Positions 6,919-12,139 of a DNA stretch of 12,139 bases are shown piece by piece; within the stretch, counting starts at the first letter, position 1; each line of letters starts with the position of its first letter. The position numbers and the translations under genes are program-made. The notes under the pieces are model-generated. The model had not been told where the DNA came from. It did no database searches and worked only from the letters and a program-made list of their open reading frames with translations. Origin of the DNA: Dehalococcoidia bacterium (GTDB taxonomy: Bacteria > Chloroflexota > Dehalococcoidia > GIF9 > UBA5629); contig JAQTLG010000020.1 of NCBI GenBank assembly GCA_028715025.1, forward strand, positions 1-12,139, written 5' to 3'.

Positions 6919-6948
6919 ATTATAATGTCGCTGTTACCCTTTATCCAA
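6919..6948 (-). promoter_or_regulatory. Promoter of the usp-RCK-RCK operon
   Basis: On the minus strand, a perfect -10 TATAAT (6924-6919) has -35 TTGGAT (6948-6943) 18 bases upstream. It lies in the 86-base gap between the permease stop and the stress-protein start, so the three regulatory genes can be expressed without the permease. I see no terminator in this gap, so read-through from the permease is also possible. Confidence 0.65.
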
Positions 6949-6954
6949 TCAGCA

Positions 6955-8490
6955 TCAGGTTGATGCCGTTGTGATCTTTCCGTTGGAGCCATTGGCCTCT
7001 GACTTTCTGCGTCTGCTGGTATACCAGTATATCATGAGCCCGATGGCAATCCAGGAAAAGCCCACCCATCGGCTGTATGGTTGCATAATAACAACCACGA
7101 CCCAGATGGCCACGGTTCCGAGAAGGCCCAGTATCGCTGTCAGCGGCAAATCGCGGCCCATGATCGGTATATTTAATCCCAGGCGGAAAGGTCGCTCCCT
7201 GTAGGGCTCCCTGATGCGCAAAGCTAGAATAGAGGCATGAGCAATGGCAAAGGACATCATCGATCCGAAGGCGTAAAGGGCACCCAGGTTGGAGTACATG
7301 TCGGGGACAAAAAAACCCGGCGCTTGCAGAAGAATTGCCAGTCCCGAGAAAAGGATGATTGATAAATAAGGGGTCTTGAACCTGGGGTGTACCTTGCCCA
7401 GTATAGTTGGCACGAGTTTGAAGCGGCTCAGTGAGAACGCCAGCCTGGATATGCCCAGCAATCCTGCGTTGGTAGCTATAAGCAGGATGGTTGCCGCCAG
7501 CACCGCCACCAGCACGGGAAGTATAGACTGAAGGCTGCTCAGTGCCCAGGTGAATACGATTCGTTGGGCTTCCACTGTGAAAAGCTGGGCCGCGAGTTCG
7601 GCGGGATTCATACCATGGGATAGTTTACTGGCTATCCCGGCGATGGGGTCCGTGGCCCAGTTGGTTGCCAAATCAGTTGGGGTCATGGTACTGAAGGCTG
7701 ACACCGAGATGCCGGCATAAACCAACAATACCACGATGGTCGTAACTGCAAGCGCCCTTGGACCGCGTACCTCTGGACGTTTTGTTTCCTCCGACATCTG
7801 AGATATCGTCTCTATACCGGTGAAGGCGATGGCGGCGATCGCTATACCGAATAGAAAATCCTGAGGTGAAGGCCAATAGTTCAGGATTCTCTCCATAATA
7901 AGCTGAGGATTGAAGAAAAACATCAGGGCCAGGGTGATTAAAATCGCCTGCACAGCCAGGTCCATAATGGCAAGCATAATATTCAATATGGATGATTCCC
8001 TGACACCGACAACGTTGATTGTCATCAGAAACACTACGACCATCATGGCGAAGCCGGTCATTACGACCGGCGACGTCTTAAGAGGAGCCCAGAAAAAACC
8101 CAGGTATGATGGGATGGCGATTGCAGAGATGGAAATCGTGACGATATATCCGAACATCAGGCCCCAACCGGCTAGAAATCCTGCAAAGTCGTTGAATCCA
8201 TGCCTTGCGAAGCTGGCGGACCCCCCGGATTCGGGGTACATGGCTATTCCCTCGGCGTAGGAAAGGGCGGTGAAGACAAAAATAATTCCGGCTAAACCCA
8301 GAGCCAGTGGTGTGGCGCCGGCGGCTGCCAGAACGACTATACCGAGAGCATAATAGATGGAGGAGCCAACGTTACCGTAGGCGATACTGAAGAGATGGGT
8401 AGTGCGGAGGACACGCCGGAGCGGCCTGATTTTCAGTCGTTGAGGGCGGACAAATTTGTCGCCCGGTTTAATCTGCCAGTTATTTTTCAC
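6955..8490 (-). CDS. APC-superfamily cation/amino acid permease, 12 membrane helices
   Basis: The 511-residue protein has a basic N-terminal tail (about 30 residues), 12 hydrophobic helices and a polar C-terminal tail. Family marks are helix 1 with YGNVGSSIYYALG (38-50), AMYPESGGSASFARHGF (83-99) after helix 2, and the helix 6 signature FTGIETISQMSEETKRP (223-239) with its Glu residues. These place it in the APC superfamily (amino acid/polyamine/organocation). The YP-x-SGG-A loop and the regulatory neighbours recall KUP/KimA-type potassium carriers, but ordinary amino acid permeases share it, so the substrate is open. The start is GTG 8490: an in-frame TAA lies just upstream, so no earlier start is possible. 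The ribosome site is weak. A four-codon ORF (ATG 8504) ends in TGA overlapping the GTG, possibly coupling translation. Its own promoter is at 8524-8552. Confidence 0.88.
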   Translation of the reverse strand: MKNNWQIKPGDKFVRPQRLKIRPLRRVLRTTHLFSIAYGNVGSSIYYALGIVVLAAAGATPLALGLAGIIFVFTALSYAEGIAMYPESGGSASFARHGFNDFAGFLAGWGLMFGYIVTISISAIAIPSYLGFFWAPLKTSPVVMTGFAMMVVVFLMTINVVGVRESSILNIMLAIMDLAVQAILITLALMFFFNPQLIMERILNYWPSPQDFLFGIAIAAIAFTGIETISQMSEETKRPEVRGPRALAVTTIVVLLVYAGISVSAFSTMTPTDLATNWATDPIAGIASKLSHGMNPAELAAQLFTVEAQRIVFTWALSSLQSILPVLVAVLAATILLIATNAGLLGISRLAFSLSRFKLVPTILGKVHPRFKTPYLSIILFSGLAILLQAPGFFVPDMYSNLGALYAFGSMMSFAIAHASILALRIREPYRERPFRLGLNIPIMGRDLPLTAILGLLGTVAIWVVVVIMQPYSRWVGFSWIAIGLMIYWYTSRRRKSEANGSNGKITTAST

Positions 8491-8523
8491 TTTCCAGTCA
8501 TGTTAAGGAACAACTGTTGGGAA

Positions 8524-8552
8524 ATTGTATGCTTGACATATGTCCTTGTCAA
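8524..8552 (-). promoter_or_regulatory. Permease promoter overlapped by an inverted repeat
   Basis: On the minus strand, -35 TTGACA (8552-8547) and -10 TACAAT (8529-8524) have a 17-base spacer. The inverted repeat CTTGACA-8-TGTCAAG (8532-8538 and 8547-8553) covers the -35 and most of the spacer, and contains the nested palindrome GACATATGTC (8535-8544). This is where a repressor operator would be expected. The plus-strand TTGACA (8533-8538) with TATCAT (8555-8560), spacer 16, could also fire toward the inhibitor gene. Confidence 0.72.
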
Positions 8553-8579
8553 GATATCATAAATTCCCCTGCCTATTGC

Positions 8580-8608
8580 TTGAAATCAGTGAAACTTCGG
8601 TCTACAAT
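8580..8608 (+). promoter_or_regulatory. Promoter of the chagasin-like inhibitor gene
   Basis: -35 TTGAAA (8580-8585) and -10 TACAAT (8603-8608) have a 17-base spacer. Start near 8615 would give a 35-base leader holding the ribosome site GAGGAGGG (8634-8641). Confidence 0.72.
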
Positions 8609-8649
8609 GATTGATCAGACACAAGTTAAATTTGAGGAGGGTAGCAATT

Positions 8650-9096
8650 ATGAATAAATGCCGGATAATCGTATTGATAGCCGCTTCTGTCCTGATTATT
8701 TCGTTTCTGGCCTGTGCACCGGCAGCCACGCCGCCTGCCGCATCCGGCGCCACAGTAACCGTAACCTGCGAGCAGTTCTCCAAGGAAGCTCACATTGTTC
8801 AGGATGCCACCGCCGCTGTGGGATCCACTATCACCGTAACACTATGCTCAAATCCTACCACCGGGTTTTCGTGGGGTGAGCAAGCCCAGATCAGCGATAT
8901 CGAGGTATTGAAACAAACTTCTCATGAAACGGTGGCTGCTGCTGATACGGGCATGGTCGGTGCACCGGGCAATCAAGTATGGACGTTCGAAGCCCTCAAG
9001 GCGGGATCCAGCACGGTCTCCTTCTCGTACAGCAGACCCTGGGAAGGCGGGGAGAAAGATGTACAGACGTTCAAGCTGAATGTGACTGTGCAGTAG
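8650..9096 (+). CDS. Chagasin-type (I42) cysteine protease inhibitor lipoprotein
   Basis: A 148-residue exported protein. The N-terminus MNKCRIIVLIAASVLIISFLAC is a lipoprotein signal, with C22 as the probable lipidated residue. The mature part matches the chagasin/MEROPS I42 family, tight inhibitors of papain-like cysteine proteases. All three inhibitory loops are present: NPTTGFSW (68-75), GAPGNQVW (104-111) and RPW (129-131). C40 and C66 could form a disulfide. ATG 8650 is preceded by GAGGAGGG at 8634-8641. The upstream in-frame TTG 8611 is rejected because it lies between the -10 and the expected transcript start. No cysteine protease is encoded nearby, so the target is either another protein of this cell or an external protease. 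It is divergent from the permease. Confidence 0.92.
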   Translation: MNKCRIIVLIAASVLIISFLACAPAATPPAASGATVTVTCEQFSKEAHIVQDATAAVGSTITVTLCSNPTTGFSWGEQAQISDIEVLKQTSHETVAAADTGMVGAPGNQVWTFEALKAGSSTVSFSYSRPWEGGEKDVQTFKLNVTVQ

Positions 9097-9101
9097 CGTA
9101 C

Positions 9102-9293
9102 TCACTCTTTACTATTGAAGGTGTAAGAGCAGGCGGCAATCATCGCCGCTGCGAATCCCAGCAGCAGAATAATTTCTATATAGATCGGCAGGACTGTTGC
9201 CGTGACGGGGCGTGGCGTTGCCCAGCGCCGCAGGTACACTCTGTAAGTCAGCGGATTAAAGTAGCTGAATACCTGTTGGTCAGCACGAATGTC
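9102..9293 (-). pseudogene. C-terminal remnant of an ABC-2 type transporter permease
   Basis: The 217-base gap between the inhibitor gene and the SHMT-like gene has an open minus-strand frame of 63 residues with no plausible start, from after an in-frame stop (9294-9296) to a TGA at 9102-9104. It reads VFSYFNPLTYRVYLRRW, then a hydrophobic helix (IYIEIILLLGFAAAMIAA), then CSYTFNSKE. This is the usual end of ABC-2 exporter permeases: NPLTY, an Arg-rich loop, one last helix and a short F-x-x-KE tail. No upstream permease sequence and no ATPase gene are present, because the SHMT-like gene follows directly. I infer the stump of a deleted exporter gene. A chance open frame is possible, but the order of the motifs argues against it. 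Confidence 0.55.
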
Positions 9294-9313
9294 TCAATGG
9301 TATAAAGCTGAAT

Positions 9314-10750
9314 TCATGTCAAGGACTTCAAATTGTCGGCGAACGTGTTCAAGTACCCATCGGCGGGCAGTATGGAAGAGAGCACCCTGGCTGCCAGTGA
9401 GAGCGACTGCTCCGTCGGCAAGCAATATTGCATAGTCAGAAAACGCTGACGTAGGTTCTTAACTTTATCCTTCACCGACGTATTCGATTTTACACATTCA
9501 CTCAAGTATTCAGCTAGTTGTTCAAAGTCTGCTTCCTTCATGCCGAAGCGCGTCATCTCTTGTACGCCCATCCTTATACCGCTGGATTCTATGAAACTGT
9601 CATCGTCCGGCAGGGCCTGGTAATTGGTAATAATATTATTATCCTCAAGTCTGCGGGCGATGTCCTCTCCCAGCCCGTACTTTCTCACACGTATCAGCAC
9701 CTGGTGCGTCTCCGTGAATCCCTCTTTCACATCGCCTTCAACTGCTATGCCATGTGAATTCAATGCTTTGGCGAAAGCGCGGGCGTTCTTGATCACCTGT
9801 GTCTGATAGTCCTGTTTGAACTGGTTCATCTCGTAGGTTGCCATTAGCAGGCCGAGCAGTGTGCCGAGGTGGTGGTTGCTGGTCGAGCCGGGGAAGGCCC
9901 TGCTCTTGATCTCAATCCAGAGCTTCTCCAGGCCGGTCCCGCCGGCCATGTTGCCGGCGACCACGCCGCGCTGCGGTCCGAAGAAGGTTTTATGCGTGCT
10001 TCCCGTGATAACGTCGGCGCCTTCGTTGAAGGGAGCCTGGAACGCTCCGTAAAGGCCGAGCACATGGGCCATATCGAACATCAGAATGGGGCGGGGATTC
10101 ATCCGGCTGACGAGTTCAGATACAAATTTAACAGGCTCCCTGTATATAAACATACTCTTACCGAAGATGATCAGCTCCGGTTTAATCGATTCAATCACAT
10201 CTGCGAGTTTAGTGGTGTCAGCCTTATATGGATTATCTTTAAGAACGGGAAAATGGTATACGTTCTCCTTGCCCGTCTCCAGGTTGTCAGCTACGAAGTT
10301 AAACAGGGCACCCATCGGCTGGGCGCTGAGGTGTCCACCTTTGTTCAGATCGTTGTTGATAACAGCGCGCATTTTCCTTAGCGGCTGGCCGGCGGGCTTC
10401 TCCCGGTTGATGAATTTAACTATGCCTTTGAAAACCACTTCGTTGGCCATGTTACCGCTGACCGGGCGCAGCTCAATGTTGGTGCAGCCGAAATACTGCT
10501 GCATCTCTTTTCTCAGTTCTTCTTCTACATCCCTGATAAAATCCGTTGCCTGGTAAAAATATATTTCTCTGCCTTTCATGGTCCTGTGTTCGGCATACCG
10601 CCCGACAGGATCGGATATCTCGCAGAGCTTTACGAGCAGGCTGGGTGATGATTCGGAGGGTATAAGGTTAACGCATTCCCGTTGCCGCCATAGGTTATTG
10701 TCGATTGTTCTTTTTACAAGCTTCTCTATCTTGCTTTGAAAATCAGACAT
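9314..10750 (-). CDS. Serine hydroxymethyltransferase-like PLP enzyme with C-terminal extension
   Basis: A 478-residue fold-type I PLP enzyme closest to SHMT (serine + tetrahydrofolate to glycine + methylene-tetrahydrofolate). SHMT signatures in order: LIPSESSPS (29-37), RYAEHR with catalytic E54, RPVSGNMANEVVF (95-107), GGHLS with PLP-stacking H140, DMAHVLGLY with D226, STHKTFFGP with the Schiff-base K254, and SGIRMG with carboxylate-binding R393. The usual GYPGKRYYGG loop after YAE is replaced by HRTMKGREIYFYQ, and the protein is about 60 residues longer than common bacterial SHMT, with a helical tail (424-478). A related transaldolase or threonine aldolase activity is therefore possible. 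I chose ATG 10750, with GAGG 6 bases upstream. The open frame runs back to 10894, but that part overlaps the divergent gene and has no SHMT character. Confidence 0.85.
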   Translation of the reverse strand: MSDFQSKIEKLVKRTIDNNLWRQRECVNLIPSESSPSLLVKLCEISDPVGRYAEHRTMKGREIYFYQATDFIRDVEEELRKEMQQYFGCTNIELRPVSGNMANEVVFKGIVKFINREKPAGQPLRKMRAVINNDLNKGGHLSAQPMGALFNFVADNLETGKENVYHFPVLKDNPYKADTTKLADVIESIKPELIIFGKSMFIYREPVKFVSELVSRMNPRPILMFDMAHVLGLYGAFQAPFNEGADVITGSTHKTFFGPQRGVVAGNMAGGTGLEKLWIEIKSRAFPGSTSNHHLGTLLGLLMATYEMNQFKQDYQTQVIKNARAFAKALNSHGIAVEGDVKEGFTETHQVLIRVRKYGLGEDIARRLEDNNIITNYQALPDDDSFIESSGIRMGVQEMTRFGMKEADFEQLAEYLSECVKSNTSVKDKVKNLRQRFLTMQYCLPTEQSLSLAARVLSSILPADGYLNTFADNLKSLT

Positions 10751-10814
10751 ATTGTACCTCGATGGATATTTGTATAAAGCATACATGAAGCGATTAGGAT
10801 TTAACAAACTCAAT

Positions 10815-10843
10815 TTGCGAAAACACTCGGCTGAATTTATTAT
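10815..10843 (+). promoter_or_regulatory. Promoter of the small lipoprotein operon
   Basis: -35 TTGCGA (10815-10820) and -10 TATTAT (10838-10843) have a 17-base spacer, inside the 132-base gap between the SHMT-like gene and the lipoprotein genes. Start near 10850 leaves a leader of about 33 bases before TTG 10883. I found no equally good minus-strand promoter for the SHMT-like gene here. Confidence 0.62.
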
Positions 10844-10882
10844 ATATACGTTTGTATCAACGATGTAACCGGAGAACACGAA

Positions 10883-11272
10883 TTGAAAATTCATAAAGCT
10901 GCTTTATATATTGCTCTTCTGACCCTGCTTGCTGTGGTGATTATTGGCGGAGCATGCGCTGCAGGACAGGTCACAAATCCCAATGCGCCGGTGATTTCGT
11001 CACTGGTCGCTGAGCATACCAATCTATATCCACTGGGCAATACAGTAATCACATGTTCGGCTGTCAGCCCGCAGGGTTTACCGTTGAACTACAAATGGGT
11101 TTGCAGCGAAGGCACCATCACAGGCAACGGGCCGTCTATCACTTACGAGGCGCCCAAAACCTATGGTGATTTTCATATAATGGCTACCGTAGATGACGCC
11201 CAGGGCAATACGGCCAGCCAGACGGTGAAGGTGACCGTAATTGTGCGAGATCCCTCCAAGTGCTGCAGGTAA
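10883..11272 (+). CDS. Secreted PKD/Ig-like domain protein, probable lipoprotein
   Basis: A 129-residue exported protein starting at TTG 10883, with GGAGA (10871-10875) 7 bases upstream. No ATG is available in frame before the signal peptide. The N-terminal hydrophobic segment (AALYIALLTLLAVVIIGGAC) ends at C25, a weak lipobox (GGAC). The rest is one beta-sandwich of PKD/Ig type: VISSLVAEHTNLYPLGNTVITCSA, then PLNYKWVCSEGTI, then YGDFHIMATVDDAQGNTASQTVKVTV. C58 and C74 are placed for an intradomain disulfide, and a CC pair lies near the end. Such domains mediate binding or surface scaffolding. It is first in a three-gene set of small exported proteins, with the next start 8 bases after its stop. 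The ligand is unknown. Confidence 0.82.
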   Translation: MKIHKAALYIALLTLLAVVIIGGACAAGQVTNPNAPVISSLVAEHTNLYPLGNTVITCSAVSPQGLPLNYKWVCSEGTITGNGPSITYEAPKTYGDFHIMATVDDAQGNTASQTVKVTVIVRDPSKCCR

Positions 11273-11280
11273 GGGACGAT

Positions 11281-11637
11281 ATGCGTTTAAACAGGCGGCT
11301 GATATTTACATTATTCATCGTGCTCATCTGTCTGCCGGCCTGCAGTTCGGTTAATGCCGTCAAAATAATTAAGCATGAAATAGTCGTAGCTGAATATACG
11401 GCGGATGTGTCGCAGAGCACAGCCACCGTCGAAGGCCAGGCGCAGAATACGTTTCTATGGCCGCTGGGATATTGTAAAATTTGCGTGACTTTTTACGACT
11501 ACGCGGGCAATAGCCTGGGTGTATTCTCAGATAGCATAGAACGATTGGAGTCGGGGCAGGTTTGGAATTTCAGTGTGGCCCTTACAGGTGGCGATGCCTG
11601 GAAGGTGGCACGATACGATATATCAGTGTGCAACTGA
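11281..11637 (+). CDS. FxLYD-like lipoprotein (first of a tandem pair)
   Basis: A 118-residue lipoprotein. The signal segment LIFTLFIVLICLPAC ends in a good lipobox (LPAC, C21). The mature part is one small beta domain of the FxLYD-like type: ATVEGQAQNTFLWPLGYCKI (48-67), then VTFYDYAGNSLGVFSD, then LESGQVWNFSVAL. ATG 11281 follows AAGGGA (11271-11276), which overlaps the stop of the upstream gene, so translation is coupled. It shares clear similarity with the next gene, including PLxxC, a WxFxVxL strand and the DAWK-xx-x-Y-x-IS ending, so the two arose by duplication. Proteins with this domain are mostly uncharacterised surface lipoproteins. Confidence 0.82.
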   Translation: MRLNRRLIFTLFIVLICLPACSSVNAVKIIKHEIVVAEYTADVSQSTATVEGQAQNTFLWPLGYCKICVTFYDYAGNSLGVFSDSIERLESGQVWNFSVALTGGDAWKVARYDISVCN

Positions 11638-11672
11638 ATAAAAATACCAGCCCTTGTGTAATGAGCGTGGAA

Positions 11673-12044
11673 ATGTTGAATAAGGACTATCGCCGTCTCA
11701 TCTGGGTGGTTATCTTGCTGGCCGTCATATCCGGGGGCTGTTCCCGGAGCAGCGGGCTGCAGATCGTCAGTCATGATCTCACGGTCAGACAGTTTACGGG
11801 TGACCTGAATTCTATTAAAAGCATGGCGGTTGTCACCGGCTCTGCGAAAAACAGTAGTAGTGCTCCTCTGTCAGACTGTAATATTAACGTCCGCTATTTC
11901 GATGCCGATAAGAATTTAATCGGCGTCTCTTCAGCCTATAAGCAGTTCATGGAGCCCGGGGAAGTGTGGAGTTTCACCGTTCAATTGACTGCGCCGGATG
12001 CATGGAAGGCGCGCAGCTACGAAATCAGCGGTACAAGCCGCTGA
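11673..12044 (+). CDS. FxLYD-like lipoprotein (second of a tandem pair)
   Basis: A 123-residue probable lipoprotein and paralogue of the gene before it. The signal segment (RRLIWVVILLAVISGGC) ends at C23 with a weak lipobox. The domain reads LTVRQFTGDL, VVTGSAKNSSSAPLSDCNI, VRYFDADKNLIGVSS, EPGEVWSFTVQLTAPDAWKARSYEIS, matching its neighbour strand by strand. I chose ATG 11673, with a weak GAG 7 bases upstream. ATG 11661 would add four residues and has no ribosome site, and both give a working signal peptide. The open frame extends further back into the previous gene, but that part has no export character. The function is unknown, and it is probably cotranscribed with the two genes upstream. 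Confidence 0.8.
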   Translation: MLNKDYRRLIWVVILLAVISGGCSRSSGLQIVSHDLTVRQFTGDLNSIKSMAVVTGSAKNSSSAPLSDCNINVRYFDADKNLIGVSSAYKQFMEPGEVWSFTVQLTAPDAWKARSYEISGTSR

Positions 12045-12051
12045 CGGCACT

Positions 12052-12079
12052 TTGCTTTAGACATAGCGGTTGCTATAAT
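12052..12079 (+). promoter_or_regulatory. Strong extended -10 promoter for the gene at the right edge
   Basis: TTGCTT (12052-12057), a 16-base spacer, then a perfect TATAAT (12074-12079) preceded by TGC, which makes it an extended -10. Start near 12086 gives a 29-base leader with GGAGG at 12098-12102. Confidence 0.78.
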
Positions 12080-12114
12080 TCTGGTATTGATAAGTGCGGA
12101 GGTTTGATCGCAAA

Positions 12115-12139
12115 ATGAAGAACTTCGGCTATGTGTTTC
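12115..12139 (+). CDS. Start of an unidentified gene (partial, cut by the right edge)
   Basis: ATG 12115 follows GGAGG (12098-12102) at a rather long 12-base spacing and lies about 30 bases downstream of a strong promoter. Only eight residues are visible (MKNFGYVF), too few to identify it. The alternative TTG at 12104 runs into a stop after four codons. The promoter and ribosome site make a real gene start likely. Confidence 0.55.

Noticed and set aside
8611..8649. Earlier TTG start for the chagasin-like gene
   Set aside because: The codon lies just after the -10 and before the expected transcript start; ATG 8650 has a strong ribosome site and begins a clean signal peptide.
9133..9149. Hairpin GCGGC-7-GCCGC as a terminator between convergent genes
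   Set aside because: The stem is only 5 bp, no T-run follows on either strand, and it is explained by Ala codons in the permease remnant.
10751..10894. N-terminal extension of the SHMT-like frame back to 10894
   Set aside because: ATG 10750 has a good GAGG site, the extra 48 residues have no SHMT character and they overlap the divergent lipoprotein gene.

Overview
The window looks like chromosome from an anaerobic bacterium of the Chloroflexota/Dehalococcoidia type. That placement is an inference: sigma70-style promoters and Shine-Dalgarno sites make it bacterial, an archaeal-style winged-helix regulator and small PKD/FxLYD-like lipoproteins fit Dehalococcoidia, and no marker gene settles it. 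I see no rRNA, tRNA, CRISPR array, insertion sequence or phage gene. Genes are tightly packed and most lie on the minus strand.

Layout. Positions 1-1587 (-) hold most of a GH3-type acyl-adenylating enzyme that runs off the left edge. Positions 1738-2357 (-) hold two small DNA-binding proteins, a winged helix followed by a ribbon-helix-helix protein, behind a near-consensus promoter. Positions 2473-4769 (-) form a three-gene operon: an HExxH metallopeptidase-like protein, a metallo-beta-lactamase-fold hydrolase and a 226-residue protein of unknown function. A HIT nucleotide hydrolase (4857-5348, +) is transcribed divergently from that operon, and the two promoters are interleaved.

Positions 5356-8490 (-) form a transport block: a 12-helix APC-superfamily permease, then a universal stress protein and two KTN/RCK (TrkA-type) NAD-binding proteins, one without the RCK_C half. 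The order suggests transport, possibly of potassium, gated by nucleotide-binding partners. Positions 8580-9096 (+) carry a chagasin-type cysteine-protease inhibitor lipoprotein whose promoter lies back to back with that of the permease. The gap 9097-9313 contains what looks like the C-terminal stump of an ABC-2 transporter permease on the minus strand, a likely gene remnant.

Positions 9314-10750 (-) encode a serine hydroxymethyltransferase-like PLP enzyme with a C-terminal extension. Divergent from it, 10883-12044 (+) is a three-gene set of small exported proteins, probable lipoproteins: one PKD/Ig-like and two tandem FxLYD-like paralogues. A strong extended -10 promoter at 12052-12079 leads into a gene starting at 12115 and cut by the right edge.

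Nothing here is an obvious defence or mobile system. The least explained parts are the metallopeptidase/MBL/unknown operon, the split RCK block beside the APC permease, and the two-regulator cassette.
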